From IMG/VR virus record IMGVR_UViG_3300010885_012575, positions 1-26,116 of that record: a DNA stretch of 26,116 nucleotides; one strand, 5' to 3'. Shown here one piece after another: positions 7,227 through 15,255 of the stretch (its first letter is position 1; each line of letters opens with the position of its first letter). The translations under genes and the position numbers were made by a program. The notes under the pieces are model-generated. The model saw nothing but the letters and a program-made list of their open reading frames with translations. It did not search any database and was not told the DNA's origin. Source of the DNA: a virus.

Positions 7227-8060
7227 TTATACGAAAAAATTTGCTTGATCAAACGTTAGTTCTTGAGAATATGTTTTTTCGCAGGCTGCACACTGGGACT
7301 TTACCGGTTTAATTTTGACCTCATTGGCATACCGATCAACTGTTTCTTTGATTTCTGCAAACACTTTCCTGTCGCAGTTCATAACAAACTCTTTGATATG
7401 ATTCTTGTCTGTCACAGTGGTACCATTGGTAGCAATAGATTGTATGTTATTGACAATATTGCTAACATTCATGTTGGTTAATTTTGGAAAAATAGTATTG
7501 AACTGTTCGACCTTTTGTTCGTCGGTTAATGCGCTATCATTGATCGCCATGATTAGCTTTTGTTGCTCGTAGCCAATCAAGTTGGCATCATTGTAATTTT
7601 TAAAAGTTTGTGGTTTAAATTCAAATACAAGATCGTCAATTTTGACTGAGTCATATGCAGGTGCACGAATATCATCTAGTAGTTCTATCAACTCTACTGT
7701 ATGCTTGTTTTCTTCCCCGCAGTGCGGGCAAACAGAATTGATATCCATGTTTGATCCATAACTGGCAATTCTAATAGAAATAAAGAGAGCATCAAGATCA
7801 GTAGATGGAATATCCCACGCATTTGTGATACACGGGCAACAGCTCTGTATCACATCAACAATACCTTGCCCGTTCATTAGGGCATCCGGAGTCTTGATAG
7901 TAATTTCATCTTTGATAGTCATCGGGTAAATTGGTAATTCTCCGGATTCTGGTAAATCTAAGGATTTTGGGTTCCAAAATCTACCTCCAGTTGGTAAACG
8001 TAGATAGATTGCAGGTTGTCTAAAATGCTTCTGAAGAGGGTTGTTGGAATTTACTGCCAT
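7227..8060 (-). CDS. 26: Baseplate hub subunit, gp26-like
   Basis: This is a 277-residue protein of the T4 baseplate type. It starts MAVNSNNPLQKHFRQPAIYL, followed by LPTGGRFW and PMTIKDEITIKTPDALMNG, a recognised N-terminal pattern of this family in T4-like phages. Two cysteine pairs, C111-PH-C114 and C257-AA-C260, could together bind one zinc; the second sits just before the end (ELTFDQANFFV). The longer open frame extends 41 codons upstream, but the ATG at 8060 is better: it has AGGATC eight to thirteen bases upstream, and the extension would read through the late promoter box. T4 gp26 is 208 residues, so this member is longer. It builds the baseplate hub with the neighbouring gp51-like product. 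Confidence 0.8.
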   Translation of the reverse strand: MAVNSNNPLQKHFRQPAIYLRLPTGGRFWNPKSLDLPESGELPIYPMTIKDEITIKTPDALMNGQGIVDVIQSCCPCITNAWDIPSTDLDALFISIRIASYGSNMDINSVCPHCGEENKHTVELIELLDDIRAPAYDSVKIDDLVFEFKPQTFKNYNDANLIGYEQQKLIMAINDSALTDEQKVEQFNTIFPKLTNMNVSNIVNNIQSIATNGTTVTDKNHIKEFVMNCDRKVFAEIKETVDRYANEVKIKPVKSQCAACEKTYSQELTFDQANFFV

Positions 8061-8069
8061 ATTTGATCC

Positions 8070-8077
8070 TATAAATA
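8070..8077 (+). promoter_or_regulatory. Late promoter box TATAAATA for the tape-measure-like gene
   Basis: A perfect T4 late consensus TATAAATA. With box spacing -13 to -6 the start point is 8083, leaving a 29-base leader before the ATG at 8112. It lies inside the leader of the opposing gp26-like gene. Confidence 0.8.
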
Positions 8078-8091
8078 GTAATTGATAGCAG

Positions 8092-8099
8092 TATTTATT
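8092..8099 (-). promoter_or_regulatory. Late promoter box AATAAATA for the gp26/gp51 pair
   Basis: Minus-strand AATAAATA (8099 to 8092). The predicted start point is 8086, with a 26-base leader to the ATG at 8060. It faces and interleaves with the plus-strand box at 8070-8077. Confidence 0.7.
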
Positions 8100-8111
8100 T
8101 GGAAAAACCCT

Positions 8112-10379
8112 ATGGCAATCTCTTTTACAGTTGGTGGCGAAACAGTTCATGTTGATGGTGCAGCATCTGAGCGAACGTTGCAAGAGCTAGTTAATGCTAT
8201 AAATCAGAGCAATCGCAAGCAAGAACGTAGTGCAACACAGGCAGCAGCAGATCTTAAAGGTATAGGGCAGTCGGCTAGTATTGCAGGTCAATCCATGCAA
8301 AGAACTGCTGTATCAGCACAAAAAAGTGATTCTGCTATATCAAGCCTTGCTGCAGGTATTGGCGACACCGTATCAACGGTTGTTAGTTCGTTTCAACAAA
8401 CTTCATCAACTGTGGGGGAATTTGCCAACAGTTTACTATCAACATCAGCACAGATAAGCCAAGAATGGACCAGAGCATTTGTAAGTCTTAGCCGCGGTGG
8501 TATAGATCCAATTGTTCTTTCAACTAGTACACTTAAAGCTGGCCTAGATTTAGCCGGTGGTACTCTGAGCAAGCTTGGTGGAATGATTCCAGGTGTGCCT
8601 GGCAAGGTATTGAGTGGGTTTACTACGCTACTAACATCGCTTGGTAAAGGTGCCGTGGATATACTGTCAACCCAGCTGATAGAATCTGCACAGGCCATGG
8701 CACGCTATAATAAAATGGGTGCAATCTTTTCTGAAGGGCTTGGGGAGATGCGAGTCAACACAGGCAAAACTGGATTGACTTTTGAACAGTTTTCTCGTGT
8801 GGTTGAAGAAAGTAGAGACAACATCAAAGCATTTGGTGGTACACTGAGTGATGGTATAACACGCTTGGCCGATGTGTCCAATGCAATGAGCATGTCTGTT
8901 GACAGCAGCGGAAAAACAGTGAGGCATGCACTGTTAAATTTAGGGTACAGTGTCGAAGATCAAAACAAACTGGCAGCAAGTTATCTAGCGCAGCAACGTG
9001 CTGTAGTAGGAATTGATCGTGTTAGGGCAATGTCCAGCAAAGATGTCGCTGATGCCACTCTTAAATATGCTACGGATTTAAAGGTACTTCAAGAATTAAC
9101 AGGTAAAGATGCCAAGGCTATCGCAGATAAAGCAGCCAAGGATACCATGCGAGCATCATTGATGGCCAAACTGGATGAAAATCAAAAGAAAGCTCTTATA
9201 GCAGCCAATCAAGGCATAGCACAATTGGGTCCAGAAGCCGGGCAAACCATGCAAAGTGCGTTAACCCGTTATCTAACCACTGGCACATTTGACCCTGCAG
9301 TGGCCATGAGTGACGAAATGCGTGAGTACATAGTAAAAATAGGCGAAGGTGTCAAGTCAGGATCAAATGACATGCAAGACACCACAACGAAAGCCAATGA
9401 AGCGTTAAAGACACAACTAGAAAATCAGGCCAAATTGGGAACTGGTCTGGCGTCAACCACTGACACTATATTGACCGCAGGTGGGCAACTGACAGGAGCA
9501 GTTCAAACATACACCAGTACAGTTAATAGCATTTTAGCAAATACAAACATCACAGCTGGCGCAACCGAACGAACTCGTGAAAGTGCAGATAAACTCAAAA
9601 ATACCACAGATGTACTAACAAACAGTACTTCTGACATGACCGAAGCATCAGCACGCATGACCAAGGCCTTGAACACTGTTAGCACTGAAACATTGCCAAA
9701 GGTGGTACCAGCAGTGACATCATTAGTAACTGGGGTGAGTAATGCAGCAGCCAGTTTTGAACAAGTTGCACGTGGTGACAGCACCATGAAAGAAGCTGCT
9801 TTATCAGTTAAAAAACAACTGGTTGATGGATTTGATGGGATATTAAAAGGTATAAAACAAAAAGTAGATGAATGGATGCCTGCTAAGTCTGGTAAGGAAC
9901 CCAGCAGAGACACAGGTACCTTGGGCATGACCGGTAGATTATTTGAAGCAAATGACTTTTACGGAAAAATAGCCAAAGGAGAAACTGTACTAACTCCAGG
10001 ACAACTTGAAAATCTTGTCAGTGGAGTAAGTGGTGCTACTATGGGCGATGCAGTTTCTCAGCCGACTAATTCAATGCAAGATGGGCTAGTATCGTTAATA
10101 TCCACAATGCAAGCAGCACAGCAAAAAACACAATCTGAAAACAAAAAAACGGACACCACTGAATCATTACCGTTGGTGATATCAGACGCATTAAACACAA
10201 TCTTTGAAGGACCAAACGGATTTGCCAGCGTAATGAATTCGGTTAAAACTCAATTATCGGACGACAGTAATAAGCAACTTGGTGCAATGCAAGAACAAAT
10301 ATCAAAGTTAAACGACCTTGTTAGTGCTATGCAAGATAACGTTAGAGCTAGTGAAAATATAGCTAACGTACTAGGCTAA
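8112..10379 (+). CDS. Large virion structural protein, tape-measure-like
   Basis: This is a 755-residue protein beginning MAISFTVGGETVHVDGAASE. It is rich in Ala, Ser, Thr, Gln and Lys, and is mainly predicted helix with heptad-like stretches (for example about 25-110 and 330-360). A Gly-rich hydrophobic segment (about 150-195, LGGMIPGVPGKVLSGFTTLL) resembles the membrane-interacting parts of tape measures. The C-terminal third contains a 'KIAKGETVLTPGQLENLVSG' stretch and then a helical tail. The opening 'VxGxxxxVxGxASExTxQxL' resembles a long structural protein of T4-like cyano- and pelagiphages. It may be the functional counterpart of gp29, which sets tail length, but similarity to T4 gp29 is not evident. 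I start at 8112 rather than an earlier ATG (8082) because of the late promoter at 8070-8077. The ribosome site is weak (GGAAA). Confidence 0.62.
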   Translation: MAISFTVGGETVHVDGAASERTLQELVNAINQSNRKQERSATQAAADLKGIGQSASIAGQSMQRTAVSAQKSDSAISSLAAGIGDTVSTVVSSFQQTSSTVGEFANSLLSTSAQISQEWTRAFVSLSRGGIDPIVLSTSTLKAGLDLAGGTLSKLGGMIPGVPGKVLSGFTTLLTSLGKGAVDILSTQLIESAQAMARYNKMGAIFSEGLGEMRVNTGKTGLTFEQFSRVVEESRDNIKAFGGTLSDGITRLADVSNAMSMSVDSSGKTVRHALLNLGYSVEDQNKLAASYLAQQRAVVGIDRVRAMSSKDVADATLKYATDLKVLQELTGKDAKAIADKAAKDTMRASLMAKLDENQKKALIAANQGIAQLGPEAGQTMQSALTRYLTTGTFDPAVAMSDEMREYIVKIGEGVKSGSNDMQDTTTKANEALKTQLENQAKLGTGLASTTDTILTAGGQLTGAVQTYTSTVNSILANTNITAGATERTRESADKLKNTTDVLTNSTSDMTEASARMTKALNTVSTETLPKVVPAVTSLVTGVSNAAASFEQVARGDSTMKEAALSVKKQLVDGFDGILKGIKQKVDEWMPAKSGKEPSRDTGTLGMTGRLFEANDFYGKIAKGETVLTPGQLENLVSGVSGATMGDAVSQPTNSMQDGLVSLISTMQAAQQKTQSENKKTDTTESLPLVISDALNTIFEGPNGFASVMNSVKTQLSDDSNKQLGAMQEQISKLNDLVSAMQDNVRASENIANVLG

Positions 10380-10382
10380 CAC

Positions 10383-10390
10383 GGTAAATA
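10383..10390 (+). promoter_or_regulatory. Possible weak late promoter box (GGTAAATA) for gp20
   Basis: GGTAAATA lies 21 bases before the gp20 ATG, in the 32-base spacer after the tape-measure-like gene. The TAAATA core is kept but the first two bases differ from TATAAATA. The predicted start is 10396. GAGG at 10400-10403 could be the ribosome site. Confidence 0.3.
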
Positions 10391-10411
10391 TAGCATACTG
10401 AGGTCTTAACT

Positions 10412-12133
10412 ATGGCGTGGAAGAAGTATTTTAAAAGCAGCAATTTACCGAGTAATATTAGCCCTTTAGGCGGCGGAAGGCTAGCCGATCCTGGCTATCG
10501 CAACTACCAAAGTAACTTGCCGGAATTGTATATTGGACATCCAAATCGTACCGAACGATACAATCAGTACGAGCAAATGGACATGGATTCGGAAATCAAT
10601 GCAGCACTGGATATACTGTCCGAGTTTATGACTCAAAAGAACGAAGCCAATCATACTGCATTTGATATTCGTTTCAAAGACAAACCCACAGATAACGAAG
10701 TTAAAATTATCAAAGAGCAACTGCAGCAATGGGTTGCACTAAACGAATTTAATAAACGTATCTTCAAGATTATCCGTAACACTATCAAGTATGGCGATCA
10801 GGTATTTGTACGCGATCCAGAAACCTTTAAACTATTCTGGGTAGAGATGAGTAAAGTAGTCAAGGTTATTGTTAATGAAGCAGAAGGCAAAAAGCCCGAG
10901 CAGTATATTCTTAAAGAAATAAACCCAAACTTTCAAAATTTGACAGTTACAGCAGTATCAACGTCGGACACGTATATTAACCACCCGCAAGTGGGCGGAC
11001 CCAGTGGATCGTATGTACAACCTGCTACACCTTACAGCGGTGGTAGCCGTTTTACACATGCTCAAAACGAAAGTGCAATCAACGCAGAACATATTATGCA
11101 CATCAGTTTAACAGAGGGTTTAGATGTATATTGGCCCTTTGGTAACAGTGTATTAGAGAACGTTTTCAAGGTTTTTAAGCAAAAAGAACTGCTAGAAGAT
11201 AGTATCATTATATACCGTGTGCAACGTGCTCCGGAGCGTAGAGTATTCAAAATTGATGTAGGTAACATGCCAAGTCACATGGCCATGGCCTTTGTTGAGC
11301 GTATCAAAAACGAAATACATCAGCGTAGAATTCCTACACAAACTGGCGGCGGCGCTAACATGATGGATGCTACATATAATCCATTAAGCATTAACGAAGA
11401 CTACTTCTTCCCGGTAACAGCCGATCAACGTGGTAGTACTGTAGATGTGCTACCTGGTGGACAAAACCTAGGCGAAATCACTGATTTAAAGTTCTTTACT
11501 AACAAATTATTCCGCGGTTTACGCATTCCTAGTAGCTATTTGCCTACCGGGGTAGATGACGGTACACAAGCAGTAACAGACGGCAGAGTAGGTACAGCTC
11601 TTATACAAGAATGGCGTTTTAACCAGTATTGTAAGCGTTTACAGAGCATGATTGTGGACAAATTGGATCAAGAATTCAAGTTGTTTATGCGTTGGCGTGG
11701 TGTTAACATTGACGGACAACTGTTTGATTTGACATTCGAAGAGCCACAAAACTTTGCACAATATCGTCAAGCAGACATTGACAGTGCTAGAATCGCCACA
11801 TTTGCACAGCTAGAAGCATATCCTTACCTAAGCAAGCGTTGGTTAATGAAACGCTATCTAGGATTGAGTGAACAAGAAATGAGCGAAAACGAAACAATGT
11901 GGGCCGAAGAGCAAGGTGACGTTGAACAAGCCCCGGCTGAAGATCCATCGTTGCGTTCTGTTGGTATTAGCCCGGGTGGTATTGCTGGTGACTTAGAAAA
12001 TGTAGCTCCACCGCCCGAAGGTGGGGAACTGGGTGCAGGTGACATGACAGGTATGAGCCCAATGGGTGGCCCACAACCCGGAGCAGCGGCCGGAGCTGCA
12101 CAAGCTCCGATGTCGGCTCCAATGACGGGTTAA
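10412..12133 (+). CDS. 20: Portal vertex protein gp20
   Basis: This is the T4-family portal, a dodecamer at one capsid vertex that nucleates prohead assembly and is the channel for DNA packaging. Recognisable parts are YNQYEQMDMDSEINAALDIL (about 50-69), KIIRNTIKYGDQVFVRDP (about 117-134), the region AEHIMHISLTEGLDVYWPFG, VQRAPERRVFKIDVGNMP, NPLSINEDYFFPVTADQRGS and LFRGLRIPSSYLP. These are the usual gp20 blocks in order. At 573 residues it is longer than T4 gp20 (524), mainly through a Pro/Gly/Ala-rich tail (about 510-573) that looks disordered. It opens the head module, which follows the T4 order: portal, small core proteins, protease, scaffold, capsid. Confidence 0.95.
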   Translation: MAWKKYFKSSNLPSNISPLGGGRLADPGYRNYQSNLPELYIGHPNRTERYNQYEQMDMDSEINAALDILSEFMTQKNEANHTAFDIRFKDKPTDNEVKIIKEQLQQWVALNEFNKRIFKIIRNTIKYGDQVFVRDPETFKLFWVEMSKVVKVIVNEAEGKKPEQYILKEINPNFQNLTVTAVSTSDTYINHPQVGGPSGSYVQPATPYSGGSRFTHAQNESAINAEHIMHISLTEGLDVYWPFGNSVLENVFKVFKQKELLEDSIIIYRVQRAPERRVFKIDVGNMPSHMAMAFVERIKNEIHQRRIPTQTGGGANMMDATYNPLSINEDYFFPVTADQRGSTVDVLPGGQNLGEITDLKFFTNKLFRGLRIPSSYLPTGVDDGTQAVTDGRVGTALIQEWRFNQYCKRLQSMIVDKLDQEFKLFMRWRGVNIDGQLFDLTFEEPQNFAQYRQADIDSARIATFAQLEAYPYLSKRWLMKRYLGLSEQEMSENETMWAEEQGDVEQAPAEDPSLRSVGISPGGIAGDLENVAPPPEGGELGAGDMTGMSPMGGPQPGAAAGAAQAPMSAPMTG

Positions 12134-12145
12134 TTGTATTTTTTG

Positions 12146-12153
12146 AGTAAATA
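12146..12153 (+). promoter_or_regulatory. Possible weak late promoter box (AGTAAATA)
   Basis: AGTAAATA ends five bases before the ATG at 12159. By T4 spacing the start point would be exactly that A. No good ribosome site is present (GAG at 12145-12147 only). The box is degenerate and the region is short and A/T-rich, so chance is possible. Confidence 0.25.
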
Positions 12154-12158
12154 ATATT

Positions 12159-12380
12159 ATGGTACTAAACGAAATATACGATCTACCCAAGCCAGGATAC
12201 AGCTCATCTGCAGATGATCAAACCCCAATGAAGCTGAGTGACCTGCGTAAAACACGATTGACTCTTGCTGATCTCAATCGTTTACGTATGGCAAACGATG
12301 TACGTAAAGTAGAACACGAAAATAAACTAGAACAGATCACCAAACAATACAAGCCTCCTGCAGCCGCTCCTGCGGTATAG
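12159..12380 (+). CDS. Small head-module protein of unknown function
   Basis: This is a 73-residue protein between the portal and prohead core genes. It starts MVLNEIYDLPKPGYSS, has a central basic helix (MKLSDLRKTRLTLADLNRLR), then a charged helix and a Pro/Ala tail. The position corresponds to the small prohead core genes 67/68 of T4, and T4-like marine phages carry a similar short gene with 'MKLSDLRKxRLTL' here. T4 gp67 is strongly acidic whereas this protein is basic, so I do not call it gp67. The location and helical character suggest a role in prohead assembly. The start lacks a normal ribosome site. Confidence 0.6.
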   Translation: MVLNEIYDLPKPGYSSSADDQTPMKLSDLRKTRLTLADLNRLRMANDVRKVEHENKLEQITKQYKPPAAAPAV

Positions 12381-12417
12381 TCCGTCAAAATCTCGTAAAA
12401 AACCCCCATTTAACCCC

Positions 12418-12447
12418 GTAATCTACACAGTTTAGTAAATAGATTAC
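12418..12447 (+). promoter_or_regulatory. Late promoter box AGTAAATA inside a 7-bp inverted repeat
   Basis: AGTAAATA at 12434-12441 gives a predicted start at 12447 and a 27-base leader before the ATG at 12474, which has a strong AAGGAG (12462-12467). The box lies in the loop and right arm of an inverted repeat GTAATCT (12418-12424) / AGATTAC (12441-12447) with a 16-base loop. Whether the repeat is an operator or coincidence is unknown. Confidence 0.4.
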
Positions 12448-12473
12448 AAGCCATATATTTTAAGGAGTTCCTA

Positions 12474-13457
12474 ATGAACAAATATGAACAGCTAATTGAA
12501 CACATTATAAACGATGACGAAGCCAAAGCTCGAGCATTGTTTCATCAAATCGTGGTTGAAAAATCACGTGACATATACGAGTCCTTGATGGACGAAGAAT
12601 ATGCCGAAGAAGATATTCACAGTGGTAATCCAGTTGATCGCATGATGGACGAAATCACAGGCGATGAAACTTACCAAGCTGAAGATGAAGAATTTGATCT
12701 AGACCATGAAGAAGATGACGGCGACTTTGGCGGCGATCTACCAGCTGACGACATGGGCATGGACCATATGGGCGACGAACAAGATCTAGAATCCAAAGTT
12801 ATGGATCTTGAGTCTGAACTAGAAGCTCTCAAAGCTGAATTTGAACAGCTGATGGGCGACGAAGAGCATGAGCCAGAGCATCATGACGGTGAAGAAGATC
12901 CCGACTTCGGCGACGAAGAAGACATGGGCGACGAAGACGAAAGCAACGACGAAATGATGGAAGCATCAATGAACGACGATGATGATGATGACGACGACGA
13001 TGATGACGATGACATGACTGAGTCGGTTCAGCGTAGAGCCTATCCTAAAACTGCAGTTGACTTGATGCGTGAATACGTAGAGAAAGTTGCTGCTCCTGGT
13101 AACACAGAGTTCAGCCCAGTTGGTACTGGTACAGGCGGCGATAAAGCAGCTGGCAACACCAAGAACCCACTAGCAGGCAAGAACGACATGGGTGGTACAA
13201 CACAAAACATCGCTCGAGGCGGTCAAGGTGCTGATGCTAATCCAGACGGAACAAGCTCAAAGTTCAAAGCAGACGGCAAGCTGGTCAAGAACCCACAGGA
13301 AATTGATGTTGCTAAACGCAATGTCAACAAGCCAGGCGGCAACAAAGGTGCTCAAGACTGGTACAATACCAAAGCTGCTGCTAAAAAAGGCGAAGGGCAA
13401 ACAACCGACGGATCAGTGCCTACAAACAAGCGTAGCATTGAAGGCGGCGGTAATTAA
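12474..13457 (+). CDS. Acidic prohead core protein (gp67/gp68-like)
   Basis: This 327-residue protein has three parts. Residues 1-45 are a helix (MNKYEQLIEHIINDDEAKAR) like the N-terminus of prohead core proteins in T4-like marine phages. Residues 45-182 are extremely acidic, dominated by Asp and Glu with Met and Gly, a predicted coiled coil around VMDLESELEALKAEFEQLM (about 108-126), and a run of 13 Asp (12975-13013). The C-terminal 145 residues are basic and Gly/Asn/Lys-rich (NPLAGKNDMGGTT...), probably disordered. The acidic part may occupy the prohead interior and be degraded by gp21 before packaging, as T4 core proteins are. The strong ribosome site AAGGAG and the position just before gp21 support this role. 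Whether it equals gp67, gp68 or a fusion cannot be decided here. Confidence 0.68.
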   Translation: MNKYEQLIEHIINDDEAKARALFHQIVVEKSRDIYESLMDEEYAEEDIHSGNPVDRMMDEITGDETYQAEDEEFDLDHEEDDGDFGGDLPADDMGMDHMGDEQDLESKVMDLESELEALKAEFEQLMGDEEHEPEHHDGEEDPDFGDEEDMGDEDESNDEMMEASMNDDDDDDDDDDDDDMTESVQRRAYPKTAVDLMREYVEKVAAPGNTEFSPVGTGTGGDKAAGNTKNPLAGKNDMGGTTQNIARGGQGADANPDGTSSKFKADGKLVKNPQEIDVAKRNVNKPGGNKGAQDWYNTKAAAKKGEGQTTDGSVPTNKRSIEGGGN

Positions 13458-13470
13458 TTAGGGCAATAAT

Positions 13471-14112
13471 ATGGCTTTGTACCTAAAAGAGAATCTTACT
13501 TTTGATCGGGCACAGATGGAAGTCCTTACCGAGGACTCCACAACCGGTTCAGGTAAGAATCTATATATGAAAGGGATATTCATCGAGGGCGGCGTGAAGA
13601 ATGCTAACCAACGTGTTTATCCTGTTTCTGAAATAACAAAAGCCGTTAGCCAAATCAACGATCAAATCAAGGAAGGCCACAGTGTCCTTGGCGAAGTTGA
13701 TCACCCTGATGACTTAAAGATTAATTTGGATCGTGTGTCACATATGATTGAAGGTATGTGGATGGACGGTCCTTGTGGACATGGTAAACTAAAGATTCTA
13801 CCAACGCCAATGGGTAAGCTTGTTGAGGCAATGATTACTAGTGGTGTCAAGTTGGGTGTTAGTAGCCGTGGAAGCGGAGAAGTAAACGAAAGTACCGGAC
13901 ATGTCAGCGGTTTTGATATTATTACCGTTGATATAGTAGCACAACCCAGTGCCCCTCATGCATATCCAAAAGCGATTTACGAAGGACTTATGAATATGCG
14001 CCATGGACACCGTGTTTTAGATGTAGCTCGTGATGCTACACAAGATCAAAAAGTACAGAAGTACCTGAGAGAAGGCATAACTCGCCTTATCAATGACCTT
14101 AAGTTAAAATAG
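13471..14112 (+). CDS. 21: Prohead core protease gp21
   Basis: This is the T4-type prohead maturation serine protease, 213 residues, close to the T4 length. The candidate catalytic residues are His78 in LGEVDHPDDL, Ser131 or Ser132 in KLGVSSRGSG and Asp154 in ITVDIVAQPS, in the order His, Ser, Asp expected for this family. It is activated inside the prohead and cuts scaffold, core and capsid proteins after motifs of the type Leu/Ile-x-Glu. The C-terminal helical part (about 175-213, DVARDATQDQKVQ onward) is likely removed on activation. It lies 13 bases after the acidic core gene and 10 bases before gp22. Confidence 0.93.
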   Translation: MALYLKENLTFDRAQMEVLTEDSTTGSGKNLYMKGIFIEGGVKNANQRVYPVSEITKAVSQINDQIKEGHSVLGEVDHPDDLKINLDRVSHMIEGMWMDGPCGHGKLKILPTPMGKLVEAMITSGVKLGVSSRGSGEVNESTGHVSGFDIITVDIVAQPSAPHAYPKAIYEGLMNMRHGHRVLDVARDATQDQKVQKYLREGITRLINDLKLK

Positions 14113-14122
14113 GAGAAACCTG

Positions 14123-15229
14123 ATGTTAGATGCTATCAAACCATTGTTAGATAGTGGCATTATTAACGAAGACACTCAACAAGCAATCACAGAAGCTTGG
14201 GAAGCTAGACTTTCTGAAGCCAAAGAGACTGTTCGTGCAGAACTTCGCGAAGAATTTGCCCAACGCTATCAACATGACAAGCAAGTGATGGTTGAAGCTC
14301 TAGACAAAATGGTAACTGAATCTCTACAAAGTGAACTTGAAGAGTTTGCTGCGGAGAAACAGGCTCTAGCAGAAGATCGTGTGAAATTTAAAACTCACAT
14401 GACAGAGAGTGCTGAGAAATTCAACAATTTCTTGGTTGGGAAACTGGCCGATGAAATTAGAGAATTGCGTGAAGATCGCAAACAATACGAGAACAGCATT
14501 GCTGGTCTAGAAAAGTTTGTTATCAAACAATTGGCAGAAGAAATTCAAGAGTTTGAACAAGACAAGCAGGCAGTGGTTGAGACAAAAGTTCGTCTCGTTG
14601 CTGGTGCTAAAGAAAAACTTGCCGAACTACAGAAGAACTTCATTGCTCGTTCTGCTGAACTAGTTAAAGAATCAATTACCAGAAAACTAGAGTCGGAAAT
14701 GACTCAACTCAAAGAAGATATCCACCTGGCACGTGAAAACATGTTTGGTCGTCAAATCTTTGAAGCCTTTGCAAGCGAATTCGCTGTTACTCATTTAAAC
14801 GAGAACAAAGAAATCCGTAAGCTGCAGGCTGTTGTTGCTGCCAAAGAGCGAGCATTAGCGGAAGCTAAAGCTCAAGCTGAACAGGCATCGATGATTGTTG
14901 AATCAAAAGACAAAGAGATTAGAATCATTAAAGAATCAACAGAGCGTAAAGAAACAATTGACGCTTTATTGAAATCTTTAAACAAGGAGAAAGCTGCAGT
15001 AATGAGCGAACTTCTTGAAAGTGTGCAAACTGCTAAATTGCAGAATGCATTTGAAAAGTATCTTCCAGCTGTTCTGAACAATACAGCCAAATCTGCTGCA
15101 CAGCCTAAAACCGTGCTATCAGAAAGCCGTACAGAAGTAACCGGAGATAAGACTGCTAAGACTAGCGTTGAAGCTACAGACAGTATGAATACTGTTGTTG
15201 AGTTTAAACGTTTAGCAGGGCTAAAGTAA
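14123..15229 (+). CDS. 22: Prohead scaffold protein gp22
   Basis: This is a 368-residue, nearly all-helical protein with long Glu/Lys/Ala/Gln stretches typical of the T4 core scaffold. It starts MLDAIKPLLDSGIINEDTQ and carries extended coiled coil (about 25-290). A less charged C-terminus has a Ser/Thr-rich linker and ends NTVVEFKRLAGLK, an ending typical of scaffold C-termini that bind the capsid protein (inference). It forms the core on which gp23 assembles and is digested by gp21. The strong AGGAG at 14111-14115 serves the ATG at 14123. The order gp21, gp22, gp23 matches T4. Confidence 0.88.
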   Translation: MLDAIKPLLDSGIINEDTQQAITEAWEARLSEAKETVRAELREEFAQRYQHDKQVMVEALDKMVTESLQSELEEFAAEKQALAEDRVKFKTHMTESAEKFNNFLVGKLADEIRELREDRKQYENSIAGLEKFVIKQLAEEIQEFEQDKQAVVETKVRLVAGAKEKLAELQKNFIARSAELVKESITRKLESEMTQLKEDIHLARENMFGRQIFEAFASEFAVTHLNENKEIRKLQAVVAAKERALAEAKAQAEQASMIVESKDKEIRIIKESTERKETIDALLKSLNKEKAAVMSELLESVQTAKLQNAFEKYLPAVLNNTAKSAAQPKTVLSESRTEVTGDKTAKTSVEATDSMNTVVEFKRLAGLK

Positions 15230-15231
15230 AC

Positions 15232-15239
15232 CCTAAATA
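15232..15239 (+). promoter_or_regulatory. Possible late promoter box (CCTAAATA) for gp23
   Basis: CCTAAATA lies just after the gp22 stop; the predicted start is 15245, leaving an 11-base leader with AAGGA (15246-15250) as ribosome site. T4 gene 23 also has its own late promoter. The first two bases differ from consensus. Confidence 0.4.
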
Positions 15240-15255
15240 GGAGAAAAGGAAAATT

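Noticed and set aside
8082-8111. Earlier ATG extending the tape-measure-like protein by ten residues
   Set aside because: It precedes or overlaps the predicted late start point (8083), lacks a ribosome site, and the extension MIAVFIWKNP does not resemble the conserved N-terminus.
8061-8183. Upstream 41-codon extension of the gp26-like protein
   Set aside because: It would read through both late promoter boxes and is Cys-rich and unlike the family; the ATG at 8060 has a good ribosome site.
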